Of a stretch of DNA of 64,000 nucleotides, positions 45,326 to 57,979 are shown in pieces. A model generated the notes under the pieces. That model was not told the DNA's origin. It made no database searches and saw only the letters and a program-made list of their open reading frames with translations. The DNA is from Hawksworthiomyces lignivorus (lineage: Eukaryota > Ascomycota > Sordariomycetes > Ophiostomatales > Ophiostomataceae), in assembly GCA_002917075.1 (NCBI GenBank), contig NTMA01000010.1, positions 310,001 through 374,000 of the forward strand, written 5' to 3'. The translations under genes were made by a program, and so were the position numbers. Position 1 is the first letter of the stretch, and every line of letters begins with the position of its first letter.

Positions 45326-46746
45326 CTACTCGCAGATGTAGCTCCACGGGTGCTCCTCCTCGCCGTACTGGATGCCCTCGATCCAGTCCTTCATGCGGGT
45401 GGCGATCTCGCCGGACTCCTGGTCGTCGGCGAGGCCGCACTGGATCATCTGGCCGCGCCAGCTGATGGAGCGGACGGGGCTGACGATGGCGGCGGTGCCG
45501 GCGCCAAAGGCCTCGAGGAGGCGGCCCTCGGCGGCGGCGGTGGCGAGGTCCTGCATGGTGTACTTGCGCTCGGAGACGGTCCAGCCCTCGGGCTGGAGGC
45601 GCTCGCGGGCGAGGGCGAGGACGGAGTCGCGGGTGACGCCCTCGAGGATGGTGCCGTCGAGCGGGGCGGTGACGAGCTCCTTGGCGCCCGTGACGGGGTC
45701 GCGCAGGGCGACGAAAAAGTTCATGGTGCCGACCTCGGTGACGTACTCCTGCTCGCCGAAGAGCCAGAGGTTCTGCTGGAAGCCGCGGCTGAGGGCCTCG
45801 CGCTGGGGCACGATGCAGGGGGCGTAGTTGGCGCCGAGCTTCTTGTCGCCGACGCCGCCGGGCCAGGCGCGCACGGCGTAGTCGGTGGCCTCGAGCGAGA
45901 TGGCCTTGAAGCCGGTCGGGTAGTAAGGGCCGACGGGCGAGGCGATGACGAAGAGCAGGGCGGAGCCCGGCGGGCCGACGCCCAGCGTCTTCTGGGTGCC
46001 GATCATGGTGGGGCGCAGGTACAGCGAGTAGCCCTTGCGGTCCGGGATGAAGCGCGACTCGAGCTTGGCGAAGCGCGCCAGCAGGTCGATGACGGCGCTG
46101 CTGCTAAAGGTGGGCAGCGCGATGCGCGCCGACGACTTGTTGAAGCGCTCCATGTTCTTGTCCGGGCGGAAGAGGCGGATGCGGCCGTCCTTGTCCTTGT
46201 AGGCCTTCATGCCCTCGAAGCACTCAAAGGCGTAGTGGAAGACGCACGTGGCTGGGTCGAGCGAGAGGTTCTGGTAGGGCGCGATCTTGGGCGCCAGCCA
46301 GCCGTCGTCCTTGGTCCACTCGATGGTCATCATATGGTCTGGGAAGCCGCGGGAAAAAAAAAAAAAAATGAAAGAGCCGAAGAGTCAGATAGTGAATACC
46401 AAAAAAAAAAGAAAAAGAACCAAAAAAAAAAAAATCAAAAAAGATCAGACAGCTCGGGATAAGAGCAGGGAAAAGAAGCACCTGTAAATGCCCGACCGAA
46501 CACAAGATCCTCTGGCTTGTTCAGCTTTCCGGGGTTCTGCGTCTCAGTAACAGTCAACTGAGACGGCTGGATATCTGGCAGCACCGCAGCCGGCTGGGAG
46601 CTGTAATGCCTCCGGGCCGACACCTGCTGGGCAGCACATCGTAATAATCTTGCGCCAGCAGCAGCAGAGGTAGAGGACGCCTGCATTGGCGGTGTGAAGA
46701 GAGCAGCGGCAGAGCCGCCGAGTCGGCGGAAGGAGGGCCGAAGCAT
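45326..46746 (-). CDS. BAT1: Mitochondrial branched-chain amino acid aminotransferase
   Basis: Two exons, 46746-46482 and 46338-45326, give 425 residues; the 143-nt intron has GTGCTT and CCCAG and contains long A/T runs. The join reads [14 protein letters not shown], a conserved BCAT start. Further class IV aminotransferase motifs are [36 protein letters not shown] and, near 250, [13 protein letters not shown], whose second lysine is the PLP-binding residue by family alignment. The first ~50 residues ([11 protein letters not shown] and VSARRHYSS) form a mitochondrial leader, pointing to the yeast Bat1 type. It performs the last step of Leu, Ile and Val synthesis and the first step of their breakdown. 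Confidence 0.95.
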
Positions 46747-48140
46747 GGCTAGTGTTTTGTGTGGGAATATGTGATTGAAGAGGAAAAAAAAGATTAAGGA
46801 AATAAGAGGAACAAGGAGAAAGGAGGGAATATATGTTCTCTAGTCCGCGAAAAGCCGAAATTGGGCTATCGTGGTAGGCGGTGGGGGGGGGAGGGAGTAG
46901 GGAGTGATGAGAAGGGTTGAGGAACGGAGGATGACTGCTATGCCGAGATCTGCAGCTGTATGAATTGGTGTCTCTGGAAGGGCGCGCTGATAATTTTTCT
47001 TCCCCCTGCTATAGTCTTCGCTAACCGCTGCTAAACGGTCTCCGCTGGGGTTGACATCGGAGCCTTATCGGAGCCAGACACGGGGGGATAAAGAGAGATA
47101 GCGAGCCACCAATTGGAGGCAGTGCTTAACTCAACTGAAATACAGTACGAAGCAAAAGCGAGCGATGCTATATGCCAGCCTTGTGAATTGGATCTCGTGA
47201 TGTGTCACATGATGTATGTCATTGAGTTGGTTTACAACTGAACTGGGAAGGTTCTTAATACAAGGCACAGAGGATGGAAACGAGAAAGAGAACAAGAAAG
47301 AGAACAAGACTGAAAACTTAATCATATAAACACAAGATACCAGCTGTTTGAGAAATACAGTAATAGTCCATTGGGCTTCTAGAAAGACATTCCAGATGCA
47401 CGTGTAAATGCACTGAACAGCAACCCTGTGCGCCACTTTCAGGGGTGGACGCGTTATTAGTGTTAGGCACCCAAGAAAAAGGTTTAGAAGTCGCCAGGTT
47501 TCACTGTAAGATAACGCATTTAGCTGTGGACATTACCTAACACACAGCGGCTGGACCCCACGACTGGCAGCTCTATTGGCGCTAAAGCTGGCCCGTCTAG
47601 CTGCATCTATATTGAACCCATGTCAGCCAATATTAAATTCAATAAACCGTCCCGTTTCTGGTGATCTCCAAAAAAAGAGTTTCATCAGCTTTCGACAATT
47701 TCACAACCTTCACCAGACACCCGGCGATGCTGCTCGCACTACACCAGCGATCGCGATAAATTTCGCAGTCCTCATAAGGCCTCTCTCCGCTTCGCAGCCA
47801 CGCCTGTTCTGCGCCTGGCCGGAAGATCCGTCGAAGCCAGGTCAGAACCCTCACAGCCATCAACGTCAAATATATCGTGTCCTTTCAACGTCATCCCCGA
47901 CTTCGACATACAACTTTCCTAATCTCGGTAGACGACCGTACAGACGGTTCTGAACCGACAGAGTTTGACTTACGTCGGTTTTTTATATTTTGTCCTATCT
48001 TATTTCAGGAGACATGACGCACAATCCTTTTGTCTGCCTTCCTTAGTCCGCAATACGACCCCGTAATATACATATATACATCTCTCTCTCTGCATCCTCA
48101 TTTCTCTTCCGATAGTCCTGTCCCGTCTTCTTTTCACACA
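46747..48140. promoter_or_regulatory. Divergent promoter region, BCAT / SCY1-like
   Basis: 1.4 kb between outward-facing start codons. No other gene is recognised; a TC-rich tract precedes the SCY1-like start (48080-48130). Confidence 0.5.
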
Positions 48141-51100
48141 ATGTTCGCATCTGCGTTCAAGTCGATATCGTCGACAAACATCACAAGCAACTACTCGATC
48201 TCCTCAACACTGACGTCGACGGCCGGCCCCTGGAAGATCTACGATGCCAAGAAGAAGTCGACCGGCAAGGCCTACTCGGTCTTTGTCTTTGACCGCAAGT
48301 CGCTGGACGCCCACGCGAGCTCGCTGGGGCGGTCCGGGGCCAGCGCCTTCAAGCGCGCGGCCGACGAGGTGGTGGAGCGGCTGAAGAAGGAGGCGTCGTC
48401 GCTGGCGCGGCTGCGGCACCCGAGCGTGCTGGAGCTGGTGGAGCCGGTCGAGGAGACGCGCGGCGGCGGCCTGCAGTTTGCCACGGAGGCGGTGACGGCG
48501 TCGCTGGCGAGCCTGCTGCAGGAGAAGGACGACCAGGAGCGCGCCGGTGGCGTCGGGGGGCGGGCGAGCCGCTACGTGACCGAGGACGCCGACGGCGTGC
48601 GGCGGCGGCGCGAGATCGAGATCGACGAGCTGGAGATCCAAAAGGGCCTGCTGCAGCTGGGCAAGGCGCTCGAGTTCTTGCACGAGAACGCGGGGCTCGT
48701 GCACGGCAATCTGACGCCCGACGCCGTGCTGGTCAACGCCAAGTCCGACTGGAAGATCAGCGGCCTGTCGTTCTGCGGGCCGGCCGAGGTCGGCGCCTCC
48801 GGGCCGTCGGCCGCGTTTGCGCCCGTCAGCGTCCACGAGATCCTCAACATGGACGCCCGCCTGCCGCGCGCCGTCCAGCTCAACCTCGACTACGCGTCGC
48901 CCGACCTCGTCCTCGACAGCAACCTCACCCCGTCCGCCGACATGTTCGCCCTCGGCCTGCTGTGCGTCGCCCTCTACAACGCGCCCCACCGCTCGCCCAT
49001 CGAGGCCCACGGCAGCGTCTCCTCGTACAAGCGCGTCTTCGCCTCGGCGTCCACCGTGCCGTCGGCGAGCAACAATTTCCTGTCGTCGCGCCCGCTGCCG
49101 CGCGAGCTCGCCGCCCACGTGCTGCCGCGCCTGATCGCCCGGCGGCCCGCCCAGCGCCTGACCGCCCGCGAGTTCCAGACCAGCGAGTACTTTGACAACA
49201 TCCTCGTCTCCACCATCCGCTTCCTCGACGCCTTCCCGGCCAAGACCCACGGCGAGAAGTCGTCCTTTATGCGCGGCCTCAACAAGGTGCTGCCCTCCTT
49301 CCCCAAGTCCGTCATGGAAAAGAAGGTCCTGCCCGCCCTGCTGGACGAGCTCAAGGACCGCGAGCTGGCGCCCCAGATCCTGCAGAACGTCTTCAAGATC
49401 GTCGAGCTGCTGCCCTCGGCCAAGCGCGTCTTCTCCGACCGCGTCCTGCCCAGCCTCAAAGAGCATTTTCTGACCGGCGCCAAGCCGGGCCAGGAGCGCG
49501 ACCCCTCGCGCGACGCCGGCCTCATGGTCGTCCTGGACCGGCTCGCCATCGTAACCAACAACACCAGCGGCAAGGAGTTCAAAGATGGTACGTGCTGTTC
49601 CCTCCTCCCTCTCCTCCCCCCCCCCCCNNNNNNNNNNNNNNNNNNNNNNCCCGTGCCAGCTTGCGCATAGCAGCAGCAGCAGCAGAACTAACCTCGTCCT
49701 CCACAGACGTCTTGCCGATTGTAGCAGCCGCACTGGAGTCGTCCACGCCCTCCGTCGTGGACGCGGCTCTGCGGAGCGTGCCAGCAATGCTGCCCGTGCT
49801 CGATTTCAGCACGATCAAGCACGAGCTGTTTCCCGTCGTGGCCACCATCTTCAGCAAGACCAACAGCCTGGCCATCAAGATCCGCGGCCTGCAGGCGTTT
49901 GTCATTCTGTGCGGCGGGTCGGCCGACGGCAGCAACGACGACGGCCTCGACGGGCTGAGCTCGGAGCAGAAGAAGGGCACCGCGTCGACGGCGCTGGACA
50001 AGTACACGATGCAGGAGAAGATCGTGCCGCTCATCAAGGCCATCAAGACCAAGGAGCCGGCCGTCATGATGGAGGCGCTCAACGTGCTGCGCGTCGTGGG
50101 CAACGTGGTCGACGCCGACTTTGTCGCCTTGGAGCTGCTGCCGGTCCTGTGGACCATGAGCCTGGGCCCGCTGCTGAACCTGAAGCAGTTTCAGGCGTTT
50201 ATGCGGCTGGTCAAGACGCTGTCGGCCCGCGTCGAGGAGGAGCAGGTCAAGAAGCTGCAGGAGCTCTCGGGCGTCGACGCCGCCGCCGCAAACGGAACGT
50301 CGGCGCTGATGGACGAGTTTTCGTCCTTTGGCGGCGGCGGCGGCGGCGGCAGCTCCGCCTTCGACATCGGCTCCAACGGCGACGCGGAAGACGACTTTGA
50401 GCGACTTGTAAAAGGCAAATCTAGCGGTGGAGGCGGCGGCGGCAGCGGCAGCGGCAGCGGCGGCATGGGCATCATGGATGCCGGCTGGGACGCAATGCCG
50501 TCGGCGGCGGCGGCAAAGTCGCCTTCGCTCAATAGCGGCAGCACGCCGCGGCTGAGCACGTCGTCCTCGGTGGCATCGCCTGGCGCCAGAGGATCGGCAG
50601 CCGCCGCTGCCGCTCCTGCGGCGACGTTCTCGTGGTCCACGCCGAGTGCCACGCCGGCGGCCGCGGGGGGCATGGCGGCAATGGCGGCGACGCCATTGGG
50701 CGCGGGGGCCAAGCACGCCGCAGCCCAGTCGTCGTACAGGACCGTGACGCCGGATTTGGGGAGCTTCGCCGCCATGACACCAACCACGACCCAGTTTTCC
50801 CAAGCCTTGCCAGCGCGACCAATAGGAGGTGGCGCGGGCGGCCTCGCCACCACGATGGGCGCCGCATCGGGCAGCACCGCCGCTTCGTCGTGGTCCCTGG
50901 CGTCGCCACCAGCCGCCTCCTCGTCTTCTTCCACACCGACTTGGGCAGCAGCGCCAGCACCAGGGTCAGGCGGTGGGGGAATCGATTGGACGACGGCGGC
51001 GGCGGGCAGAGCCGCCGCCACCACCACCACCAGCAGTGCGTGGGGCTCCTCGTCCACCGCCAGCCTGGGTCAGCTGGCCTCGCATCAGCATCAGCAGCAG

Positions 51101-51523
51101 CGTGCTGCGCCCTCGTCATCCTTCTCCCTGCCCCCGCCGCCTGGCGTAGGGGCCCTAGCAGGCGGCGCCAGAGGTGCATTTGCGACCACCACGACGTCGC
51201 CGTCCTCGGCATTCAGTCTCCCCCCGCCGCCAGGGGTAGCACCAATGGGCATGGCGCCAGCAGCAGCACCAGCAGCACCAGCGCCCAACTACAGCCGCGC
51301 TGGCCTGGGGCTGGGCCAGGCGGCTACGACAAACAGCAGCTATGGAGCAGGCATGGGCATGGGCACGGGGAGCATGGGCATGAACATGGGCATGGGCATG
51401 GGCGGGAACATGAATATGGCAATGGGCATGGGTATGAACAACGCCGGCATGAGCTCAGGTTCCAGCATGATGCCCACACAGCCCGGTAAGACAGGGCTGG
51501 ACAAGTATGAAAGTCTCTTGTAA
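48141..51523 (+). CDS. SCY1: SCY1-like pseudokinase (SCYL2 type) with HEAT repeats
   Basis: Two exons, 48141-49587 and 49707-51523, encode 1087 residues; the intron (GTACGT, ACTAAC branch, ACAG) contains a 22-N gap. The N-terminal kinase-like domain (about 28-330) has HGNLTPDAVLVN where active kinases have HRD...N (near 188), and GLSF in place of DFG (near 208), so it should be inactive. HEAT-type helical repeats follow at about 370-690. The rest is disordered, Gly/Ala/Ser-rich, with a methionine/glycine tail of repeated MGMGMG units and the end LDKYESLL. SCY1-like proteins act in clathrin-dependent trafficking between Golgi and endosomes. ATG 48141 is used because homologous sequence starts there; an in-frame ATG lies 111 nt upstream. 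Confidence 0.92.
49628..49649. other. Assembly gap (22 N) in the SCY1-like intron
   Basis: 22 N flanked by C homopolymers. It lies entirely inside the intron, so the coding sequence is unaffected. Confidence 0.99.
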
Positions 51524-52075
51524 TACGTACGCACCCTATTGGAGGACGGAGAACTTACCGACGGAAACCCGCATAGACGACATGTGATATTTTTGGTCTC
51601 AAAAGGCATCAGGGACTATACACAATATACTACTGTTCCCAAGCTGCAAATGCACAATGACGTCCTTCTATGCATCAATGTGTTAAAACCGTGCACCGCC
51701 TTTTGCGTTCGTGATCCATTTTATTTTATTTTTAAATAAAAGTAATATTATTTTTAACAACATGCTTGCTATGAAGCGTGCGTGTGACCTCAACTGATTC
51801 CCGACCTCTCAAAGAGATGCAAAACGTTCCCTCCAAGCCGGGCGCCCAGCAACGGGTTCTATTCTTCTGTGCCAGAAGCGAAAACACGCGCACTGTGGGG
51901 ATAAAATAGGTTTCAGTGCGTGTGCCGATAACACGCGTTTTCTCCAAAAGGAGAAAACGGTGTATGCTGGCAGGGTTTGTCGATCTATAGCAACAAGACA
52001 AAAAAAAAAGCAAACAAAAGACAAAAGAGATACCCTACACCTACCATTTCCACAAATCCGATGGCCTAAATGGGA

Positions 52076-52220
52076 CCAGCTCTTGCAGTGAACCCTGACT
52101 GTCATGCTCTTGTCATGAACATGCCGAGCTTTTGAGGGATGAACCAGCTATCATGCTCTGATCATGAATGGACTCAGCTCTTGCAGCGTGAACTAACAAT
52201 CATGCTCTGATCATGAATAG
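52076..52220. repeat. Three imperfect 48-nt tandem units with a TGATCA palindrome
   Basis: Units 52076-52123, 52124-52172 and 52173-52220. Each begins like CCAGCTCTTGCAG, and each contains TCATGCTCT followed by TCATGAA; in the last two the central TGATCATGA is palindromic. Confidence 0.8.
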
Positions 52221-53787
52221 GCCCTGCGTCTGTTTCATGGAGTTGATCTGGAGCTGATCTGGATCCAAGACATTTGCCATCTTGAGGAAAGAAAGGCGAC
52301 TTCGGAGCTTGGATGGAGAATAGCGGCCAGCCCGTCTCAGACCAACCAACTGTTGATGCTAAGCGACAGCTGGCCAGATATGTCATGTGGCTTATATGCC
52401 GATAGAGAAAAGACAGAAATGAAAAAAAAACAAGGAATGACAAGCAGGGAGAGTAAGAGATCGGCTAGAACAAGACGCGAATGCAGGGAAAGTCAACCGG
52501 GCGGCATTGTACAAAAAATAAAAACAGACCACGGTAACTGGCTGTAGCAGACCTAAACCAACTGGCAGAACAGGAGGAAACGAGGCGCTAACATCTCGCT
52601 GACATCTGAGGAAAAGGCGTGACGAAGCCCAACTTGGCAGGATGCAATGTGAAATTACATTTCTCCCTTCTCACCGACAAGTTTCGGGCGACGCAAAGCG
52701 CGCGAGGCCTACGCGCTTAACAGGGGGATCGTGGCTCAAATGCCGCCTTGCCAGCTGTTTGTACGACATATCCACACTCACTGTGAAATAGTCATCTCTG
52801 TGCAAAAAGGTGCTGCGTTGAAGGATGTGAAGAAACTTGTTTAGTGCTGATGTGGGAAGAAGTAAAAGGGAAAAAGCAGAGTCAAAAGATCAGCGAAAAT
52901 GAATTTACATGGGAAAGAGAAAAAAAAATTTAGTGGCAGTTTACAATTTCAGTATACGCACAGAATCAGCTGCAGCTACTCACCGCCTTCCTTCCACAAC
53001 ACGAAGTACTTTCCAATATTAACAAAAAGGGGCTCTCCCTCCCTGCCCCACCAAGCTATGTGTGTAATTTGTTCCTTCCCAATTGGAACGTATTTGGTAT
53101 ATCGCCGTAGCAGTAAGCAGCTCATGAGCTTCCAGAGAGGGCAATTCGTCGTATGGCTTCTGCATAGCTGCTTTTTTTATCCATCTGGTCGCAGCTCGTT
53201 CTTTCTTTTTACTGCAATGCATTAGCATAACACGATTGCTAGAAAGGCAAGTCGTCCGTATTGTCTTGTCTGCTCCTTCTGTTTCTCTCGACAACGTGTC
53301 CAATTTTAAAGCTGCCAGAAGTTCAGGATATGTGTTGCCTAGAAAAAAATGGGAACGGAAGGAATGGGGACTCCTTTTTTTTTTTAAAAAAAAAAAAGGA
53401 AAACTCGTTCTGCGAAGACATGTGATGAAAAAAAAAAAAAAGCTACGTCCGGCGGATTCGCATCATCATCCTTCATCCGCAAAATCAAATGCGGTTAAGC
53501 TTTATTACTTTCGCTTCGTGTTCCACGCCTTCCGACATCCGTCTTGGCGGAGAAATGAAATGCCCGGATGGCTGAAACCCAAAAGAAAGGACGAAGTATA
53601 CGTACATACACGTATTAAAGCAATGAAAAAAGGGGTCCCGTTTCATTGAAGCAGGTTTTCTTTGGAGTCGACAAGGATCTTCAATCAACTGGCCCTTGAA
53701 TGGCTCCGTTTTACATAACGGGCACGCTCCTCCGTCTCAGAAGAGCACCAAGTCTGCGCCTTTTACCTACCTGTACTCGTAGTACAC

Positions 53788-53828
53788 ACGCGCACACACA
53801 CACACACACACACGCACACACACAACCA
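53788..53828. repeat. CA-rich microsatellite
   Basis: Imperfect CACACA run interrupted by a few G bases. Confidence 0.8.
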
Positions 53829-56800
53829 CACACTGATGCGCACACGTATTAGATGCGCCTTTGTTTATTTTGTGGATCACGGCCGCCATTGGGGCCATAC
53901 TTTTGCGGCAGCAACGCTGGTCTCGCCGCCCTTTTTGCTTATGGTGCATTCACGCTATTTTATTTTATTAAAAAAAAGGGGAAATTCCCACAACAGCAAA
54001 ACTCATCTGTGGCTTTTTCCCGGCACGGTATATCGCGATGGCAGCTTGGCCGAAGTCAAGTCGCGTCCCGTGGTCAGACTGCATAGCTATCCGAAAGAGG
54101 AAATTTTAAGTAAACAACGGTCGCTGTTTGAGGCCAGTTGCAGCGGATGACTTGCAGCTCGAGGGTTCTGGGGAGGAGAACAAAAAGATGGGGGGGAGAA
54201 GAAAAAGAAATGAAAAACGAAACGTCACAACCCCTGCGAGGACCCCGATTTTCTTCCCAGCAGCGAACCACCCGCTGGATAAGGTCACCCAAGGCAGCCC
54301 ACACATATCACACACATCACACACATCACGCCTGCATCTGCTGGCAGATCTAAACAAGGTTTAACCATCCAAGCCAATGCATTTTATGCATATCAACTCG
54401 ACAGCAAACAAACAATAAAAGACCATGGGTGCAGCGCACGCCCTTGCGCCCTCACGTGCATTTCTCACGCACAGGTCCTACCTTGTCGCAGGAAGGCTCA
54501 AAGAGCAGCAAAATGAAAAATGCAAGACAAGCCAACGCTCACATCGTACCATGCTAGACCAAGGACGGGAATCTTCTGGAAGTGCTACTGGAAGACACCA
54601 TGTCAGATAGCCCGTCATCTGGTGTCTCGGGCTAAGTAGAAGCACTCGCACAACACGCACCCCGAGCCCCCAATCCCGATATAGGCCTTTTAGCTTCACC
54701 CTCTCTCATCCCATCCGTCCCCTGCTCCCCCCAAGCACCTCGTGTCTTCGTATTGCTCTGTACTTTTTGCACATATCTTCAACACGCCTGTGGAGCGACT
54801 CGGCACAACGCTCCTGATCTCCATTTTAATCACTTGCGGTGACCTCTCCTTGCCAATGAACAGAGTCGATGTATTTCCAAGATTACAGAAAAAGGTTCGC
54901 ATCCCCTTTTCTCTTCCAAACTTAAATGATTGGGGGCCAGAAAGGGGGGTCGCGCCGCAGACACCACGCTACTTCCCGGCCACTGACGTAACTCCCCAAC
55001 GATGTATCCATTCCGCCCCCCCAGACCACAACCGCAAATTCGGCTAACGCACGCTTGCCAACGCATACACCACGGTCGTTGAAGTGTCCTCTGCCTTGGG
55101 AATGGGAGATGAGGAGGGGTGCCCTGCCCATATAGTCGAACGAGTTGCAAAGGGAGGGGGGGTGAAAAGCGAGCCGCTCTGTTAATGGCGATTCCAGCGA
55201 GCAAGGTCCTCTCGCTCACTAGGCCGTGTGATTCTGCGGGGACACCTGCTACTTCTGCCAACCCAACAAACCAACAGAAGACGGGCTGATCCTGCCATGA
55301 GCCGTTTATCATTGAGAAAGCTTTGTTTCATTGGCAGGCGAGGCAGGGTCTTGCAGGCTCCAGGAGCTTTTTCCAGGAGAGAAAATCTACCTAATGTCCC
55401 GCGCCATTCCTACAGTGCCCGGTAGCCCCAAGAGAGGAGGGCGAGCCGAGTCTTCAGAGGGGCGTCATATGCTTCCATCGTCTTCTCGCTACAGCTCCTT
55501 CTCGTCTTCATTTCCTTGCTTCCGCAGCTCGACAGGCCGCTTCTCGGTGAGAGCATGGGAAATCTCGGCGGAAATGAGCGAGCTCAACTAGAGCACCCGC
55601 ACCCACACTGCCTACGAAACCAGGCGCCTAGCTGGTCAGTTAGCTCTGACCCGTCACTTCGGCCTCCAAGAACAAGGCCTAACTAGTAAAACACCGGTGA
55701 TCTTCCAGCCGTCTTATTTTAGCCCATCGTCTCATAGTGCTAATTTTCCCTTGACCGCCACAACTCATGCGGATCGACTCACATTCCGCCTGTGCTGTCA
55801 AGGCTGCTACGTCTCAGCCGTGTTCGGTTTCTCTTGCTCCTGTGTCCATCTCTTCGAGTCCCTCCTAGTTCTCTCAAGTTCCACAAGTTTCCTGTTTGCC
55901 TCCCTTCTGTCTACTCATCCTGCCATATACTGGTACGCGGCCCATTTCATTATACCATTCTCCGATCTCATCGATGTTCGACTGCTGCCCGGCTTTGCAT
56001 GCCTGCCAGCTTCTTTCTGGTTTACTTTGAATCCTAAAACTTAAAAAAAAAAAAGGACCAGCATCTGCGGCACTGCAGTTTAGCATTAAGACTCTTGATT
56101 CAGTAATATTGTGATGCTGCGGATTAATTTCGCTTTCCTTCTGTGTTCCAAACCTTTTCTTCGTATCCGCCATTGGACGTTTCCCGATCGGAATAGGCCG
56201 AAGATTGGCACAGCAAATAAAGGTTAAAACACGAGGGTGAGAAGATAATAATACTTTTACAATTTTAAACTTGCAGACGGAGAAAAAAAATTACCGGGGG
56301 AAGAGGGGAAGCGATAAACTGAGACTCGGAAGGTCGGGGAGTTCAAGAAAAAGCATGCTGGCAAAGGCTGAACTAAGAGAGAAAATAGCAACAAAGACGG
56401 CACCTCAGGTCTCCCTCGACATACCAAGACGGAACTCGGCTGCAAGGCAGTTGAGATACCCTGACAGGAAAGCTGTTTAAAAATCTTGTGTCAAGGCTTC
56501 GATCGACAACTGCCGCAAGGACAGGACAAGATGCTCTCGATGCCCCCCCTTTTCTTTTGAATATGGGACAACAGGCACGCGGCCAGCAGTCCCACGCGAT
56601 GTCATGCTGAGTTGCGGGCTCTTTTTTAGCCTTAAGTGCAGCCACTGGCCCAGTGGACAGGCCCCATCCTACGTTGCGCTTCCCTTAAATCTCACGATAG
56701 TTGACTGTTTACTAAAGAAAATGGCCAGCGGGCTGGAAGATGCATTGGCAGGGAGTGGATTCCCCTCTCTCTCTTTGGTATATGTTTATCACCTCCTCTT

Positions 56801-57979
56801 TTTTCTTTGTCTGCTTTGGCTGTCCAGCTGGCAATCCCTCCCATTTCTTGTCTTCAAACCTCGTCCACCTTATTATCTAGTCGTCGTATTCGCATCTCTT
56901 TTCTTTCCTTTTGTGACATTCATTAGTTTTTATTTTGGATGTAGTATACACAGGGCGTGCATCCGACAGACGGAGTCGGCAAAGCCACCAAGTCAACCGC
57001 GCTTTGTGATTGTTATTGAAGCCTCATATGAATAACATGTACGTGCGGCCGTGCGTTTACGACGTACTACTCATGTAGTGGTCTAGCGCATACACACCTG
57101 CAAGAAACTTAGCCAAACTCAACGGTTCTTGAGAATACAAAAATCGGCCGAGTACTATGACATGCAGACCCGCTGTTGGTACTGCGGATCTCTAGGGCAG
57201 AAATAGGCTCTCTCGAGTGGAAATTTTGCAGCTGTATATTGTAAATGGCTGTTTCTGGTTGGTTATTTTATCCCGGAATTCTTCTCTCTTCCTTTTTTCC
57301 CTTCCTTTTTTTTCTGCTTTTTTTTCTGGCTTCCCTGCCATGTTGCGCGTTTCTTTTTTGCTTGTTTTTCTCCGATGCCCATCTCCCTCTGCCTTAGTTC
57401 CACCACCAACAAGCTACGCAGGCCCGGCTCACCGTCTCGGCCGCCAGCATTCTAAGTATCTAACAAGGCCTGCCCACCATAATTAGGCCGTTTCCAATTT
57501 CCAATAATGGCCCTATTGGTATAAGAGAATGTTCTGAGCCGCTTCTGTGTCATTACCCTGGCCTCTTCTTTCTCCCCTTATTTCGTCTCTTTTCCTTTCT
57601 TCTATTTTCTCTCTTTTTTTTTTTTTTCTCTCTTTCCCCTTTCTCTTCCGCGTTGTATTCTTTTATTTCTACCTGACGAAACAACCTGCTGTCCAACATG
57701 TGTTGGCACAACCCCCTTTCCGTATATTATCCTCGTCTTATTCTTCTTTACTTGGGTCTCGGGTAACTCTAGCGACCTCTTCTGGCTCACTGATCATTCT
57801 CTTATAGCCTGCTCTTTACCACATCCTCTTATAATACATTGGTTTGAACCCTTACCCTCATATAATTTTTTTTATACTGTACATATTCCCAAAGACCCTG
57901 CATTCCTTTCTTGTCCTTCTGCATACTGCGTACATCGATTACCAAAGCAGAAGCACCACCGCTTCGCCATACCAAAATC

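Larger units (their letters stand above)
51524..57979. other. 6.4-kb gene-poor stretch before the GH18 gene
   Basis: No gene with recognisable features on either strand. Contents: a candidate AATAAA at 51735-51740 after the SCY1-like gene, three imperfect 48-nt tandem units (52076-52220), homopolymer runs, a CA microsatellite (about 53788-53828), and a strongly CT-rich zone at about 55690-57830 that probably forms the leader of the GH18 gene. Frames up to 160 codons exist but look random. Confidence 0.5.

Noticed and set aside
45350..46462. 370-codon plus-strand frame across the BCAT gene
   Set aside because: Antisense shadow of a GC-rich coding exon that continues through poly-A tracts into lysine-rich nonsense.
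48204..49787. 527-codon open frame opposite the SCY1-like gene, and similar frames opposite its second exon
   Set aside because: Same GC-rich antisense artefact; it also runs through the N gap.
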